Below, piece by piece: positions 34,294 to 43,921 of a DNA stretch of 64,000 nucleotides; position 1 is the first letter of the stretch, and each line of letters starts with the position of its first letter. This DNA is from Algoriphagus resistens (lineage in GTDB: Bacteria > Bacteroidota > Bacteroidia > Cytophagales > Cyclobacteriaceae). The stretch is taken from contig NZ_LMXN01000009.1 of the NCBI RefSeq assembly GCF_001442615.1, positions 1 through 64,000 on the forward strand, read 5' to 3'. The notes beneath the pieces were generated by a model that had not been told where the DNA came from, ran no database searches, and saw only the letters and a program-made list of their open reading frames with translations. A program made the position numbers and the translations under genes.

Positions 34294-35066
34294 CCTTCGA
34301 AGGTAATGAGCTTTGCTTTTTTTCCATCAAATTCCAAGTAGGTATTTTGGGTAACCCATTCTCCGAGGTTGAAATAGACGGAGTTTTGACCTACTTCCAG
34401 CTCCAACGGTAAATGTCTGTGCCCGAAAATATAGAGATCGTGATGCTTCTTTTCTTCCAATTCCTTACAGAAAGTCCAAAGCCACTCGTCGTCTCCCAAA
34501 AAATGGTTTTCATCTTTTTCCATATTGCTGATGCGACTGTGGCCAGACCATCCTTTGGCAAGTTTTATGCCCAGATCAGGATGTACCCAACGGAATAACC
34601 ATTGTGCTAGAGGATTTGTGAAAACTTTCTTCAAAAATTTATAGGAACTATCCCCAGGTCCCAGGCCATCTCCATGGCCTACCAAAATTGATTTCCCTTC
34701 TACTTTCAGTTCAATGGGATGGGGGTATACCGGAATTCCCAGCTCAAGCGTGAAATAGTCCTTCATCCATAAATCATGATTTCCGGTGAAGAAGATGACA
34801 GGAATACCGCGATCTCTGAGTTGATGGAGTTTCGAAACAAATGGGATGAAACCTTTAGGAATCACTTGTTCATATTCAAACCAAAAGTCAAAGATGTCGC
34901 CGACTAAAAAAATCGCTGCTGCATCATTGGAAATAGAATCCAGCCAGCGGATGATCCGTCTTTCCCTAACCTTACTTTCAGCTTCATTGGGAGCTCCTAA
35001 ATGAAAATCTGAGGCGAAATAAAGCCTTTTTCCATTTAATGGAAAATCCAGTGGGGTTGATTGCAT
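34290..35066 (-). CDS. lpxH: UDP-2,3-diacylglucosamine diphosphatase
   Basis: The 258-residue metallophosphoesterase has the ordered motifs 'ASDFHLGAPN', 'VGDIFDFWFEY', 'GNHDLW', 'HGDGLGPGD' and 'FGHRHLP'. It cleaves UDP-2,3-diacylglucosamine to lipid X and UMP in lipid A synthesis at the inner membrane. The extra C-terminal 'VYFNLGEWV' is typical of Bacteroidota LpxH-like proteins. It is followed by the overlapping secreted-protein gene. Confidence 0.9.
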   Translation of the reverse strand: MQSTPLDFPLNGKRLYFASDFHLGAPNEAESKVRERRIIRWLDSISNDAAAIFLVGDIFDFWFEYEQVIPKGFIPFVSKLHQLRDRGIPVIFFTGNHDLWMKDYFTLELGIPVYPHPIELKVEGKSILVGHGDGLGPGDSSYKFLKKVFTNPLAQWLFRWVHPDLGIKLAKGWSGHSRISNMEKDENHFLGDDEWLWTFCKELEEKKHHDLYIFGHRHLPLELEVGQNSVYFNLGEWVTQNTYLEFDGKKAKLITFEG

Positions 35067-35090
35067 GATTAAAGATATACTGGCAAATAC

Positions 35091-35124
35091 AAAAAGAAAA
35101 AAGCCCCGAACTATCCGGGGCTTT
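35091..35124 (-). terminator. Intrinsic terminator of ftsH
   Basis: On the - strand AAAGCCCCG and CGGGGCTTT (35124-35100) form a 9-bp stem with a 7-base loop, followed by TTTTTTCTTTTTG. It begins 2 bases after the ftsH stop codon. Confidence 0.88.
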
Positions 35125-35126
35125 GA

Positions 35127-37205
35127 TTATAAGATTTGATTATCTGAATTCGGCTCCGGGATAGGGTCTGTCAGAGGGTCTGATGATTCAGGTTTGGTTT
35201 CTTCCTCTTTAGATATTAATCCAGGTTCTTTCCGTCCTTCTTTTTTATTGGTAAATGCCTGGTAGGTCGTCTCTTTATCAAAAGGTCTTTTGCCAATCAA
35301 TCGCTCCAAATCTGATTGGAAAAGGATTTCTTTTTCCAAGAGTTCTTTAGCTAATATTTCCAGCTCCTTGATTCGGTGAGTTAGCAATTCTAAGGTTCTG
35401 TCATAAGCTGACTGAATTAGTTTTCTAACTTCATCATCGATCACTTCTGCAGTCGTTTCTGAATAAGGTTTGGTCATTTTATAACCATCCCCCTTAGAAT
35501 CATAGAAGGAAACATTCCCGATTTTATCGTTCATGCCGTACACTGAAACTATGGAGTAGGCCAATTTAGTGACACGTTCTAGATCGCTCAAAGCACCGGT
35601 AGATATTTTATTAAAGATGATTTGTTCTGCAGCACGACCTCCCAATGTCATGCACATCTCATCCATCAGCTGCTCGGTTTGGTAGAGAAACTGTTCTTTT
35701 GGAAGATATTGGGCATACCCTAAAGCAGCCACTCCACGGGGAACTATGCTTACTTTGACCAATGGATCCGCATGCTCCAAGAACCAGCCGGCTACTGCAT
35801 GACCAGCTTCGTGGAAGGCAACGATTTTCTTCTCTTCAGGCGAAATAATTTTGTTTTTCTTCTCAAGGCCGCCGATTACTCTATCGACTGCATCTTGGAA
35901 ATCCTGCATATCCACTGCAGTCTTATTTCTTCTGGCTGCAATCAAAGCAGCTTCATTACACACATTTGCAATCTCCGCTCCGGCAAATCCAGGAGTCTGC
36001 GCTGCACACTTTTTAGGGTCCACATCTTCAGCCGTCTTGATAGGCTTTAGGTGAACTTTGAAAATGGCCTCACGTCCGTTGATATCCGGTTTATCAATGG
36101 ATATTTGTCTGTCAAAACGTCCAGGTCTTAGCAATGCGCTATCCAGTACGTCTGGTCTATTAGTAGCAGCGACTACGATAACTCCTGTGTCAGTTCCGAA
36201 ACCGTCCATTTCCACCAATAAGGAGTTGAGCGTGTTCTCCCTTTCGTCGTTTGAACCAGGCATTTGGCCTTTTCCTCTTGATCTACCTATGGCATCGATC
36301 TCATCTATAAAGATGATACAAGGAGCTTTCTCTTTTGCTTGCTTAAAGAGGTCACGAACCCTGGCCGCACCGACACCAACAAACATTTCTACAAAATCAG
36401 AACCTGAAAGTGTAAAGAACGGAACGCCCGCCTCACCTGCAACCGCTTTAGCTAATAATGTTTTACCTGTGCCTGGAGGACCTACCAGCAAAGCACCTTT
36501 AGGTATTTTCCCACCTAACTTGGTGAATTTGCCAGGGTTTTTCAAGAATTCAACGATTTCCTGAACTTCCTCTTTTGCCTCGTCAAGCCCTGCCACATTG
36601 TCAAAAGTGATTTTAACTTTGTTTTCAGCATCGAACAGCTGGGCTTTGGACTTCCCAACATTGAATATCTGTCCACCTGGCCCAGAAGGTCCCGCCATAC
36701 GGCGCATCATAAACCAGAAAAGCACAAACAGCAAAATCAAGAAACCAAAGCTACCAAAATAGCTGCTCCAGTTTTCTTCTGTCGCTACGGATAATTCTAT
36801 TCTGTCCTCTTGAGGAACTTCTTCTTTTAGCACATCAAAGTCGTTTGCGAATTTATCCACAGATGCTACCTGAAAAGAATAGTGAGGGCCTTGAGGGTTA
36901 AAGAAAGTAGAATTAGACTCCAGCTCTGTTTTGTATTTATCGGTAGCTAAAGCTGTTGATTTAAGGGTGACATCCACACGCTCCATGTTTTTAACCATGG
37001 TGACTTTAGACACATCTCCAGCCAAATACATGTCTTCAAATCTCTTCTGAGTGATGTCAACAACCGCATTTCTGTTTTGAACCCAGGTAAGACCAAGGAG
37101 AACAGCTACTGCGGCTATAATCAGCCAAAGCTGAAATTTGGGAAAATTAGGCTTTTGGGGTGTCTTTGGTACGAATTTTTTGTTTTTATTCTTAGTGTCG
37201 CTCAT
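35127..37205 (-). CDS. ftsH: ATP-dependent zinc metalloprotease FtsH
   Basis: The 692-residue protein has TM1 at about 24-41, a periplasmic domain of about 100 residues, TM2 at about 151-167, and an AAA+ domain with Walker A GPPGTGKT (242-249) and Walker B FIDEID (299-304). The peptidase has HEAGH (465-469). The Asp-rich C-terminal tail after residue 650 is low complexity. It degrades misfolded membrane proteins and regulates short-lived enzymes. It lies 64 bp downstream of rsfS in the same direction. Confidence 0.96.
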   Translation of the reverse strand: MSDTKNKNKKFVPKTPQKPNFPKFQLWLIIAAVAVLLGLTWVQNRNAVVDITQKRFEDMYLAGDVSKVTMVKNMERVDVTLKSTALATDKYKTELESNSTFFNPQGPHYSFQVASVDKFANDFDVLKEEVPQEDRIELSVATEENWSSYFGSFGFLILLFVLFWFMMRRMAGPSGPGGQIFNVGKSKAQLFDAENKVKITFDNVAGLDEAKEEVQEIVEFLKNPGKFTKLGGKIPKGALLVGPPGTGKTLLAKAVAGEAGVPFFTLSGSDFVEMFVGVGAARVRDLFKQAKEKAPCIIFIDEIDAIGRSRGKGQMPGSNDERENTLNSLLVEMDGFGTDTGVIVVAATNRPDVLDSALLRPGRFDRQISIDKPDINGREAIFKVHLKPIKTAEDVDPKKCAAQTPGFAGAEIANVCNEAALIAARRNKTAVDMQDFQDAVDRVIGGLEKKNKIISPEEKKIVAFHEAGHAVAGWFLEHADPLVKVSIVPRGVAALGYAQYLPKEQFLYQTEQLMDEMCMTLGGRAAEQIIFNKISTGALSDLERVTKLAYSIVSVYGMNDKIGNVSFYDSKGDGYKMTKPYSETTAEVIDDEVRKLIQSAYDRTLELLTHRIKELEILAKELLEKEILFQSDLERLIGKRPFDKETTYQAFTNKKEGRKEPGLISKEEETKPESSDPLTDPIPEPNSDNQIL

Positions 37206-37269
37206 TTCTTATAACGGTAATTTCATAAACTTATGGTAAACGGAGAGTAAAGCTGAAAGTTCTTTGTAT

Positions 37270-37626
37270 TTACCCAATTCGGGTGACTTTTGCATCTCCC
37301 CAAAGGTCTTCTAATCCATAGAATGCTCTTTTATCTTTAAGGAAAATATGTGCCACAACGTTCACATAATCTACTAATATCCACTGACGGCTACTTTTTC
37401 CCTCACTTTTCCATGGATTTCCCTCTCCGGTTTTTATCACTTCCTCTTCAATGGAATCTGCGATAGCATCTAATTGGGAATCAGAGTTGCCTGAGCAAAT
37501 AACAAAAAAATCAGTAACTGTGTTTTTTATATTTCTTAAATCCATCAATACAATATCTGAAGCTTTTTTTTCCTCCATTCCTTTGATGATTACTTTGCTC
37601 AGCTCTTCTGCTGTCATATTATTCAT
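37270..37626 (-). CDS. rsfS: Ribosomal silencing factor RsfS
   Basis: In the 118-residue product, the DUF143/RsfS core is visible as 'DIVLMDLRNIKNTVTDFFVI', 'GNSDSQLDAIADSIEE', 'SSRQWILVDYVNVVAHIF' and 'YGLEDLWGDA'. It binds ribosomal protein uL14 and blocks subunit joining in starvation. It is divergent from birA with a 54-bp spacer. ATG codons at 37626 and 37617 are both possible starts. Confidence 0.93.
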   Translation of the reverse strand: MNNMTAEELSKVIIKGMEEKKASDIVLMDLRNIKNTVTDFFVICSGNSDSQLDAIADSIEEEVIKTGEGNPWKSEGKSSRQWILVDYVNVVAHIFLKDKRAFYGLEDLWGDAKVTRIG

Positions 37627-37680
37627 TTAATTTTGCAATGTCATGGATAAAAATATCCTTTTTTGACGAATTTAAAATTT

Positions 37681-38439
37681 ATGTATAAAATTCTTGCCAA
37701 TACGATTTTTTTAGGGAAAGATGTTCATTTCCTGCCAGAGTGTCACTCCACTAATGACACTGCATTGAGTATGGTCAGGCGAAATGTGGCGATGGAAGGG
37801 AGTGTCGTGATCTGTGGACATCAGACTCATGGAAAAGGTCAGCGAGGAAACCACTGGAAGTCACAGCCAGGACAGAATCTGACATTCTCTCTGGTACTAC
37901 GTCCGGATTTCATGGATATCTCTGAGCAGTTTTATTTGAATATGACTGTCTCAAATAGTATCAGACGTTTGCTACATGACTACGTCCCTAATTTGGAAGT
38001 TAAATGGCCCAATGACTTGATTGTTCCCGGATTTGGGAAAATAGGAGGGATTTTGATCGAAAATACCTTTTCTGGCAAGAAGTGGGAATATGCAGTTGTG
38101 GGAATCGGGTTAAATATTAATCAGCAGGTTTTTGAATCGCCCACTGCCGCTTCCATCCGGTCTATTACGGGTAGTCACTTCGGGTTAGAAGAATTGTTTC
38201 GTCTCTTGATCTCCCAGCTTGAGCAAGGTTATATTCAGTTGAAAAAAGGGAGGTGGAATGAGATCAGAGCTGAATATATGATGCATTTATACAGAATGAA
38301 TACTTGGGCAACTTATGCCGCGAACGATAAACAATTTGCAGGGAAAATAGTTGGAATAACAGCAGATGGGAAGTTGGAAATGGAATTAAAGGATGGAGAA
38401 AAAGCTAGTTTTGGACTGAAAGAGGTCGTATTTCTGTAG
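37681..38439 (+). CDS. birA: Biotin--[acetyl-CoA-carboxylase] ligase (no HTH domain)
   Basis: The ATG at 37681 gives 252 residues. The catalytic domain has 'CHSTNDTAL', 'GHQTHGKGQRGNHWKS', 'QNLTFSLVL', 'VKWPNDLIV' and 'GKIGGILIEN'. The N-terminal repressor helix-turn-helix of E. coli BirA is absent, so this is a group I ligase without autoregulatory function. It attaches biotin to the carboxyl carrier protein. An in-frame TTG at 37663 is less likely to be the start. Confidence 0.93.
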   Translation: MYKILANTIFLGKDVHFLPECHSTNDTALSMVRRNVAMEGSVVICGHQTHGKGQRGNHWKSQPGQNLTFSLVLRPDFMDISEQFYLNMTVSNSIRRLLHDYVPNLEVKWPNDLIVPGFGKIGGILIENTFSGKKWEYAVVGIGLNINQQVFESPTAASIRSITGSHFGLEELFRLLISQLEQGYIQLKKGRWNEIRAEYMMHLYRMNTWATYAANDKQFAGKIVGITADGKLEMELKDGEKASFGLKEVVFL

Positions 38440-38472
38440 ATTGAGTAATTTTAAATTCCAAAATTTATGCGG

Positions 38473-38480
38473 TACCTTTG
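38473..38480 (+). promoter_or_regulatory. Predicted -7 box of ahcY
   Basis: TACCTTTG is an exact TAnnTTTG match, the same octamer as before the SlyD-like gene. The ATG follows 42 bases later. No good TTTG is seen at the -33 position. Confidence 0.5.
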
Positions 38481-38522
38481 CCCAGGTTTTTTAGTGAAAT
38501 TAATACATTAACTATCAATATT

Positions 38523-39842
38523 ATGTCAGAAACTAAATCTGAGAAATTTATCCAATACAAGGTAAAAGACATTTCCTTGGCCGAGTGGGGGAGAAAGGAA
38601 ATTAAGTTGGCAGAGGCTGAAATGCCAGGTTTGATGGCTCTTAGAGAAGAGTACGGTGCTTCCCAGCCTTTGAAAGGTGCAAGAATAGCAGGATGTCTTC
38701 ACATGACTATCCAGACTGCAGTCTTGATCGAAACGTTGGTTGCTCTTGGTGCAGAGGTTACATGGTCGTCATGTAACATTTTTTCTACTCAGGATCATGC
38801 TGCTGCTGCTATAGCTGCTGCAGGTATTTCTGTGTATGCCTGGAAAGGCCTGAATGAAAAGGATTTTGATTGGTGCATTGAGCAGACCTTATTTTTCGGG
38901 GAAGATCGTCGACCACTGAATATGATCTTAGATGATGGTGGTGACTTGACCAACATGGTTTTGGATCAGTATCCAGAGCTGGTTGCCGGTATCAAAGGTC
39001 TCTCAGAAGAGACTACCACTGGTGTTCACAGGCTTTATGAGAGGATGAAGAATGGTACGTTACCAATGCCGGCTATCAATGTGAACGACTCAGTGACTAA
39101 GTCCAAGTTCGACAATAAATACGGATGTAAGGAATCATTGGTGGATGCGATCAGAAGAGCAACTGATGTGATGATGGCCGGAAAGGTAGCCGTAGTGGGT
39201 GGATATGGTGACGTAGGAAAAGGGTCTGCCGCTTCATTGAGAGGTGCAGGAGCAAGAGTGATTGTCACGGAAATCGATCCAATCTGTGCGCTTCAGGCTG
39301 CTATGGATGGTTTTGCTGTGAAGAAAATGGTAGATGCCGTAAAAGAAGCTGATATTGTTGTCACTGCTACAGGCAACAAGAACATCATCACCGAGGAGCA
39401 TTTCAGAGTGATGAGAGATAAAACAATCGTATGTAACATCGGGCACTTCGACAACGAAATCGATATGGCTTGGCTGAATGGTACTTATGGCAATACTAAA
39501 GTAGAAATCAAACCTCAAGTCGATCTTTATACTATAGAAGGTAATGAGATTATAGTGCTTGCTGAAGGCCGTTTGGTGAATTTGGGCTGTGCGACTGGTC
39601 ATCCATCATTTGTGATGTCCAACTCCTTTACAAACCAAACTCTGGCTCAATTGGAACTTTGGAATAATACTGATAAATACAAGCCAGGGGTTTATGTTCT
39701 GCCAAAGCATTTGGATGAGAGAGTAGCAGCTTTGCACCTAGCCAAGTTGGGAGTTGACCTAGAAGTTCTCTCTCAGGATCAGGCGGAATACATCGGCGTG
39801 ACTGTAGAAGGTCCTTTCAAGCCTGATTATTATAGGTATTAA
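38523..39842 (+). CDS. ahcY: Adenosylhomocysteinase
   Basis: The ATG at 38523 gives 439 residues; the longer TTG-initiated frame overlaps the promoter. Family features are '[19 protein letters not shown]', '[16 protein letters not shown]', '[13 protein letters not shown]', the NAD-binding '[13 protein letters not shown]' and the C-terminal 'KPDYYRY'. It hydrolyses S-adenosylhomocysteine to homocysteine and adenosine, relieving product inhibition of methyltransferases. It is transcribed alone and ends at a strong terminator. Confidence 0.97.
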   Translation: MSETKSEKFIQYKVKDISLAEWGRKEIKLAEAEMPGLMALREEYGASQPLKGARIAGCLHMTIQTAVLIETLVALGAEVTWSSCNIFSTQDHAAAAIAAAGISVYAWKGLNEKDFDWCIEQTLFFGEDRRPLNMILDDGGDLTNMVLDQYPELVAGIKGLSEETTTGVHRLYERMKNGTLPMPAINVNDSVTKSKFDNKYGCKESLVDAIRRATDVMMAGKVAVVGGYGDVGKGSAASLRGAGARVIVTEIDPICALQAAMDGFAVKKMVDAVKEADIVVTATGNKNIITEEHFRVMRDKTIVCNIGHFDNEIDMAWLNGTYGNTKVEIKPQVDLYTIEGNEIIVLAEGRLVNLGCATGHPSFVMSNSFTNQTLAQLELWNNTDKYKPGVYVLPKHLDERVAALHLAKLGVDLEVLSQDQAEYIGVTVEGPFKPDYYRY

Positions 39843-39860
39843 TACGACTTCAAAAGTAAC

Positions 39861-39898
39861 AAAAAGAGCCCTCGTTTTCGCAAACGGGGCTTTTTTTG
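39861..39898 (+). terminator. Intrinsic terminator of ahcY, probably bidirectional
   Basis: AGCCC-T-CGTTT (39867-39877) pairs with AAACGGGGCT (39882-39891) around TCGC, leaving one bulged T, and is followed by seven T residues. The A-run on the other side can serve the convergent lipoprotein gene. Confidence 0.87.
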
Positions 39899-40765
39899 TT
39901 ACTCAGTGACAGGGTTTAGCAATAGTTTTCTTCCATCGGGCAAAATCGTATTGGCGGCCACTTTACAATCCTCTGGCAGTGTTTCGTAGGTTGTCGTATA
40001 ACTAACTTCAGAATTTTCACCTCGTGATACTTGCCAATTTTCTATTCCAGTGCTTGGCAGGATTTCGTTTTGGGTATAGCAGAGAATAGAATGTGTTAAG
40101 GGATTGGCAATAGTAATTTCAAACTCACGTCCTGCAGCATTTATACCCTTTATTCCGCCTACTGAAGAAAAACTTATTAGTTTTGGACTGGTTGATAATG
40201 AGTCAATTGTCAGTGAATCGGTTGTCAGCGAATCTATAGCATAGTATTTTGTATGAAGAAATTCCCCAGAGAATGTTGTACTAAGCTCATTTTCTGTTCT
40301 TGCTGTGAGCGCTATGAATTCTTCTGAAATTTGGAGTGAATCATCACTTGAGAAATTCCGGATGCCTTCTATGGTGGTTGAGCCAAATCGATAATCTTCG
40401 TATTCCATCGTCCATTTTTTAGTTGGACTTTGGGCGGTAGTGTCATATTTGATAATCAATTTCCCACTTCGGGTATATTCTCCTGTCTGTACGCATATAG
40501 TACTCGAAAGAAAATCCAGGGTGACTTCTTTGGTATACTCGTCTAATAAAATATCAGGACAATTTGGAAGCCCCAACGTGTCCATTTGTTGATATTCTTC
40601 CCAAGAGATCATGGCAAAATATAGACTTTCATTCCAGTTGGAGGAAGTACTGAACAATTGAGCTGCCTCTACAGGTAAGTCAGTTTGAATTACTTTATCT
40701 TCATCTTCTTCACAACTCATTAACATTGGTGTCAGCAGGATGAGTCCGAAAATTAATTTTCTCAT
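39899..40765 (-). CDS. Lipoprotein of unknown function
   Basis: The 288-residue protein has a lipoprotein signal peptide with LMS-C and Cys18 followed by Glu-Glu-Asp, compatible with Bacteroidota surface lipoprotein export signals that are rich in acidic residues after Cys. The rest has no motif I recognise; it contains paired Cys (in 'LPNCPDILLD' and 'SSTICVQTGEY') and a short repeated 'SLTTDSLTIDSLST' run. It is convergent with ahcY and divergent from the SDR gene. Confidence 0.7.
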   Translation of the reverse strand: MRKLIFGLILLTPMLMSCEEDEDKVIQTDLPVEAAQLFSTSSNWNESLYFAMISWEEYQQMDTLGLPNCPDILLDEYTKEVTLDFLSSTICVQTGEYTRSGKLIIKYDTTAQSPTKKWTMEYEDYRFGSTTIEGIRNFSSDDSLQISEEFIALTARTENELSTTFSGEFLHTKYYAIDSLTTDSLTIDSLSTSPKLISFSSVGGIKGINAAGREFEITIANPLTHSILCYTQNEILPSTGIENWQVSRGENSEVSYTTTYETLPEDCKVAANTILPDGRKLLLNPVTE

Positions 40766-40863
40766 TAAGCGGCGGTTAAAAATAGTGGAGTCGGTTTAGT
40801 ATTCTTCCTTCAATTACCAAGCCGAAATAACTATATTCACAATCAACGATAAACCACAAATTT

Positions 40864-41736
40864 ATGATTTTAGCAGAAGGTATGCTCAAACCCGGAGCAT
40901 TGAAAGGTAAAAATATTGTGATTACCGGAGGTGGAACAGGACTCGGGAAATCGATGGGAGAATATTTTTTGGAGTTGGGAGCCAACCTGGTAATCACTTC
41001 CCGTAAACTGGACATCTTGGAGGAAACCGCAAAAGAAATGATGGCTACAAAGGGAGGTAAAGTAATTCCATTGGCCTGTGACATACGGGAGATTGATCAA
41101 GTTGAGGGTATGTGGAAAGATGCCACAGGCCAGCTGGGGCAGATTCACGTAGTGTTAAACAATGCCGCAGGAAATTTTATAAGTCCAACTGAACGCCTTT
41201 CTACAAATGCCTTTAATACTGTGTTGGATATAGTACTGAAAGGCTCTTCTCAAGTGACTCTTACAGCAGGCAAAGATTGGATTGCAAAAAAGCAACCAGG
41301 GACTTTCCTCAATGTAGTCACAACTTATGCATGGACAGGTTCGGGTTACGTTGTCCCTTCTGCTGCTGCAAAAGCAGGAGTGCTTGCGATGACACGCTCA
41401 TTGGCTGTTGAATGGGCAAAATACGGGATTCGCTCAAATGCGATTGCACCTGGGCCATTTCCTACAGAGGGAGCTTGGAGCCGATTATTGCCAGGGGATT
41501 TGGTGAAGAAATTTGATCCGGCAAAAAAAGTACCCTTAGGAAGAGTGGGGTTACATCAGGAGCTTGCAAATCTGGCAGCTTACCTGGTTTCTGATTATTC
41601 CGGCTATGTAAATGGTGAAGTCATGACAATAGATGGAGGAGAATGGCTGAAAGGAGCCGGAGAATTCAACAACCTAGATCAGATACCTGATCAGATGTGG
41701 GACATGATGGAAGCCTCACGAGGGAAAAAAGTGTGA
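40864..41736 (+). CDS. SDR oxidoreductase of the 2,4-dienoyl-CoA reductase type
   Basis: In the 290-residue product, the cofactor motif is 'VITGGGTGLGKSMG' and 'LNNAAGNFISP' is typical of DECR. The usual SDR Y-x3-K is here 'SAAAK', with Ser in place of Tyr, as in the 2,4-dienoyl-CoA reductases that use a different Tyr. The expected role is NADPH-dependent reduction of dienoyl-CoA in the breakdown of unsaturated fatty acids. An alternative start ATG is at 40882. It could instead be a related short-chain enzyme of unknown specificity. Confidence 0.8.
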   Translation: MILAEGMLKPGALKGKNIVITGGGTGLGKSMGEYFLELGANLVITSRKLDILEETAKEMMATKGGKVIPLACDIREIDQVEGMWKDATGQLGQIHVVLNNAAGNFISPTERLSTNAFNTVLDIVLKGSSQVTLTAGKDWIAKKQPGTFLNVVTTYAWTGSGYVVPSAAAKAGVLAMTRSLAVEWAKYGIRSNAIAPGPFPTEGAWSRLLPGDLVKKFDPAKKVPLGRVGLHQELANLAAYLVSDYSGYVNGEVMTIDGGEWLKGAGEFNNLDQIPDQMWDMMEASRGKKV

Positions 41737-41810
41737 GCCGCAATTTAATTTGGGACTACCTGAAAGCCAAATGGAGGTTCAGGAACCTTTAAGTTACTGA
41801 AATTCTAGTT

Positions 41811-42872
41811 CTAAATGGGCAGGGCGTTCATATCATCTGACAGATCTATTTCTAGAGATTTATTTTTTTTGACAGATTCTTTGATGCTTTTCTTAAGCGA
41901 ATGGTCCAGCAATTTGGTTTCGTTTTTAATCAGCTGCACCAGACGTTTTGATTCGTTGTATTGCGGTTCGCTGTCAAGAATTTCCAAAATCCCTAATATG
42001 TTAGCCACTCTAGCCCGAAGGGTATGGGATTGCTCGAAAGCAAGCTCCTTAAGGAAAAAATGGTGTTCTTTGAGCCAAATCTCTTGCTTTTTTCTGTCAG
42101 AAATATCCAAAATGCATCCAAGAATTTTAATAGGACGGCCGATAGTTGACCATTCAATTGTTTTGCCAAACCCCAAAGCCCAAATAGTTTGATTGTTTTT
42201 TTGATTTATCCTGAATTCCTTTTTAAAAGGGATATTTCCGGGTGTTTTAAAGTGATTTCCTAAATCACTTAGTAAAGTAGGAAAATCTTCTGGGTGTATA
42301 TGTTCTTGCCAAGAAATAGCGGAAGTTCCAAGTAGTTCGCCTTGAGTATACCCCAGCATTTGTCCTAAGCCATTACTGATTTTGTTTCCTTTTTTTGTCA
42401 AATCAAATTCCCAAAAACCAAGTAATTTATCTTCCAATATACTGTCGATGATTTCTTTGCCTTCACCAGTAGCACTGTCAAAAAAATCACCTAACCCCAT
42501 AGGTTGTGTGACTGGGTGTCCTATTCCAAGGCAGGTACCAAAGTCCTTTGTAGTAAAAAAGAACTCCCATTTAGTGTCTATGACATCGCCTTGGGGATAA
42601 ATTATCTTTTGAAGACTCACCGTAAAGGACCGATGGGATTTTTTCCATGCTTTTATGCGCTGGCTCTCATATTTTCCCCAATTAGACGCAACAAAGCAGT
42701 CGGAAAAATAAATAGGCTTCTCCTTATTATCTTTATCGAAGTAAGACGGAATCGGGCCTATACTAGGGTCAGGGGTGATAATCCGTCCAGTTTTATCTAG
42801 GGTAACCTGTAGAAAGTAATCAGATACAACCGTTAGGTGACGCAGTGCCTGAATAGCATCGTAGTTATTCAT
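41811..42872 (-). CDS. PAS-domain protein with HisKA-like helix but no ATPase domain
   Basis: The 353-residue product has a degenerate N-terminal PAS region (about 15-120) and a clear PAS with PAC (about 145-265: 'LLGFWEFDLTKKGNKIS', 'LGQMLGYTQGELLG', 'HIHPEDFPTL', 'CILDISDRKKQE'). It ends in a helix 'ELAFEQSHTLRARVANILG' that matches the H-box of Bacteroidota PAS-kinases ('QSHxxRAPLARI' type). The HATPase domain is missing; the protein stops about 60 residues after the His. It could accept a phosphate from another kinase, or be a dimerising sensor. Tandem repeats and a TATTTAAAATAC box lie upstream of its start. Confidence 0.75.
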   Translation of the reverse strand: MNNYDAIQALRHLTVVSDYFLQVTLDKTGRIITPDPSIGPIPSYFDKDNKEKPIYFSDCFVASNWGKYESQRIKAWKKSHRSFTVSLQKIIYPQGDVIDTKWEFFFTTKDFGTCLGIGHPVTQPMGLGDFFDSATGEGKEIIDSILEDKLLGFWEFDLTKKGNKISNGLGQMLGYTQGELLGTSAISWQEHIHPEDFPTLLSDLGNHFKTPGNIPFKKEFRINQKNNQTIWALGFGKTIEWSTIGRPIKILGCILDISDRKKQEIWLKEHHFFLKELAFEQSHTLRARVANILGILEILDSEPQYNESKRLVQLIKNETKLLDHSLKKSIKESVKKNKSLEIDLSDDMNALPI

Positions 42873-42900
42873 GGGTCAAAGTTAAGAAATACTCACTTCA

Positions 42901-42942
42901 AATTATTTAAAATACATAAAAAATTATTTAAAATACATAAAA
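42901..42942. repeat. Perfect 21-bp tandem repeat, two copies, upstream of the PAS gene
   Basis: The 21-bp unit occupies 42901-42921 and 42922-42942 without mismatch. Each copy holds TATTTAAAATAC (42904-42915 and 42925-42936). The repeats begin 28 bp before the PAS-protein start codon on the - strand. Confidence 0.85.
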
Positions 42943-43071
42943 AGATATTGTAACGGCAAATTAGCATTCCCTACTTTTGAAAAAAAAACGGTAGTTCTTA
43001 ATCATACTTAAGAAAGGTTACCTAGGGATTAGACTATGTAAAACATGTTAGAAAACAATTCTGCTCAGATA

Positions 43072-43105
43072 ATCATCAAATCTTAATTTTAAATTCTTTG
43101 ATGAT
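43072..43105. repeat. Inverted repeat upstream of the DUF2092 gene
   Basis: ATCATCAAA (43072-43080) and TTTGATGAT (43097-43105) are exact complements with a 16-base AT-rich spacer, 64 bp before the ATG at 43170. It may be an operator; no promoter box is certain nearby. Confidence 0.4.
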
Positions 43106-43169
43106 CCCAATTGTTTATTCTTTTTGTTATATTTATCTGTCATTTTTAATCAAATTCTACAGAGGCTTT

Positions 43170-43901
43170 ATGATCAAGAAAATTTGTTTAGGCGTATTTT
43201 TGATCCTTTCGGGTCATTTTGCGCAAGCCCAGAAGGGAAAAATGGATACCACCGCTTTGATGATATTGGACAAGATGAGTGGAATGTTTGGTGATTTGAG
43301 CTCGGTAGGGTTCACTTCCGAAATTTCTAGGGACGTTGCCTATGCTGAGGGTTTTTTCATCAAGGAATTCAGCTCAAGCAAGGTGAAATTTGTAGGCCCT
43401 GATAAATTTTCCGTTCGTGTATCTGGAGAGGAAAAAGAGGATTTGTATAACTATAATGGGTCTCAGGTCATTTATTATTCCTTTGCTAACAATATCTATA
43501 CAGTTGCGGATGCTCCGAATAATTTAATCGAAACGATCGACTGGCTCTATCAGGATTTTGGAGTTGAACTTACAACTGCTGATCTTTTTTATCCGACTTT
43601 TTCCAAAGATTTTGTGGAGGAAATGGATTATATCGAGTTTTTAGGTGTCACTCATATTAAAGGTGATCGAGTATTTCATATAGGTGCTGCCAATGAGCAT
43701 GCAACCATCCAATTATGGATCGCTGATGATGGGTATTATTTGCCGAGGAAAACGCTGATTACCTATTTAGACGGAGCGCAATCCTATCAGCATGAAACAG
43801 ATTTTTCTGACTGGGAGGTAAATAATGTATACCCTGAGGCTATGTTTGAGTTTCTACCACCTCCCGGTGCAAAACAAATCACTTGGATCAAAAAGGACTG
43901 A
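43170..43901 (+). CDS. DUF2092 family periplasmic protein
   Basis: The ATG at 43170 opens on a proper signal peptide ('IKKICLGVFLILSGHFAQAQ'), so it is preferred over the in-frame ATG at 43098; the product is 243 residues. The body ('DKMSGMFGDLSSVGFTSE', 'VKFVGPDKFSVRVSGEEK', 'YYSFANNIYTVADAP', 'ATIQLWIADDGYYLPRK') fits DUF2092, which is predicted to have a LolA/LppX-like half-barrel for hydrophobic ligands. The function is unknown. It is 20 bp upstream of the DUF6515 gene and likely co-transcribed. Confidence 0.78.
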   Translation: MIKKICLGVFLILSGHFAQAQKGKMDTTALMILDKMSGMFGDLSSVGFTSEISRDVAYAEGFFIKEFSSSKVKFVGPDKFSVRVSGEEKEDLYNYNGSQVIYYSFANNIYTVADAPNNLIETIDWLYQDFGVELTTADLFYPTFSKDFVEEMDYIEFLGVTHIKGDRVFHIGAANEHATIQLWIADDGYYLPRKTLITYLDGAQSYQHETDFSDWEVNNVYPEAMFEFLPPPGAKQITWIKKD

Positions 43902-43921
43902 AATAACTTTAAACTGGTATT

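Noticed and set aside
36058-36564. 168-codon frame antisense to ftsH
   Set aside because: It mirrors the conserved AAA+ domain codons; serine/proline-rich shadow translation.
41737-41810. CCTGAA/TTCAGG repeat between the SDR and PAS genes as terminator
   Set aside because: Six-bp arms with a long loop and no T-run; too weak to annotate.
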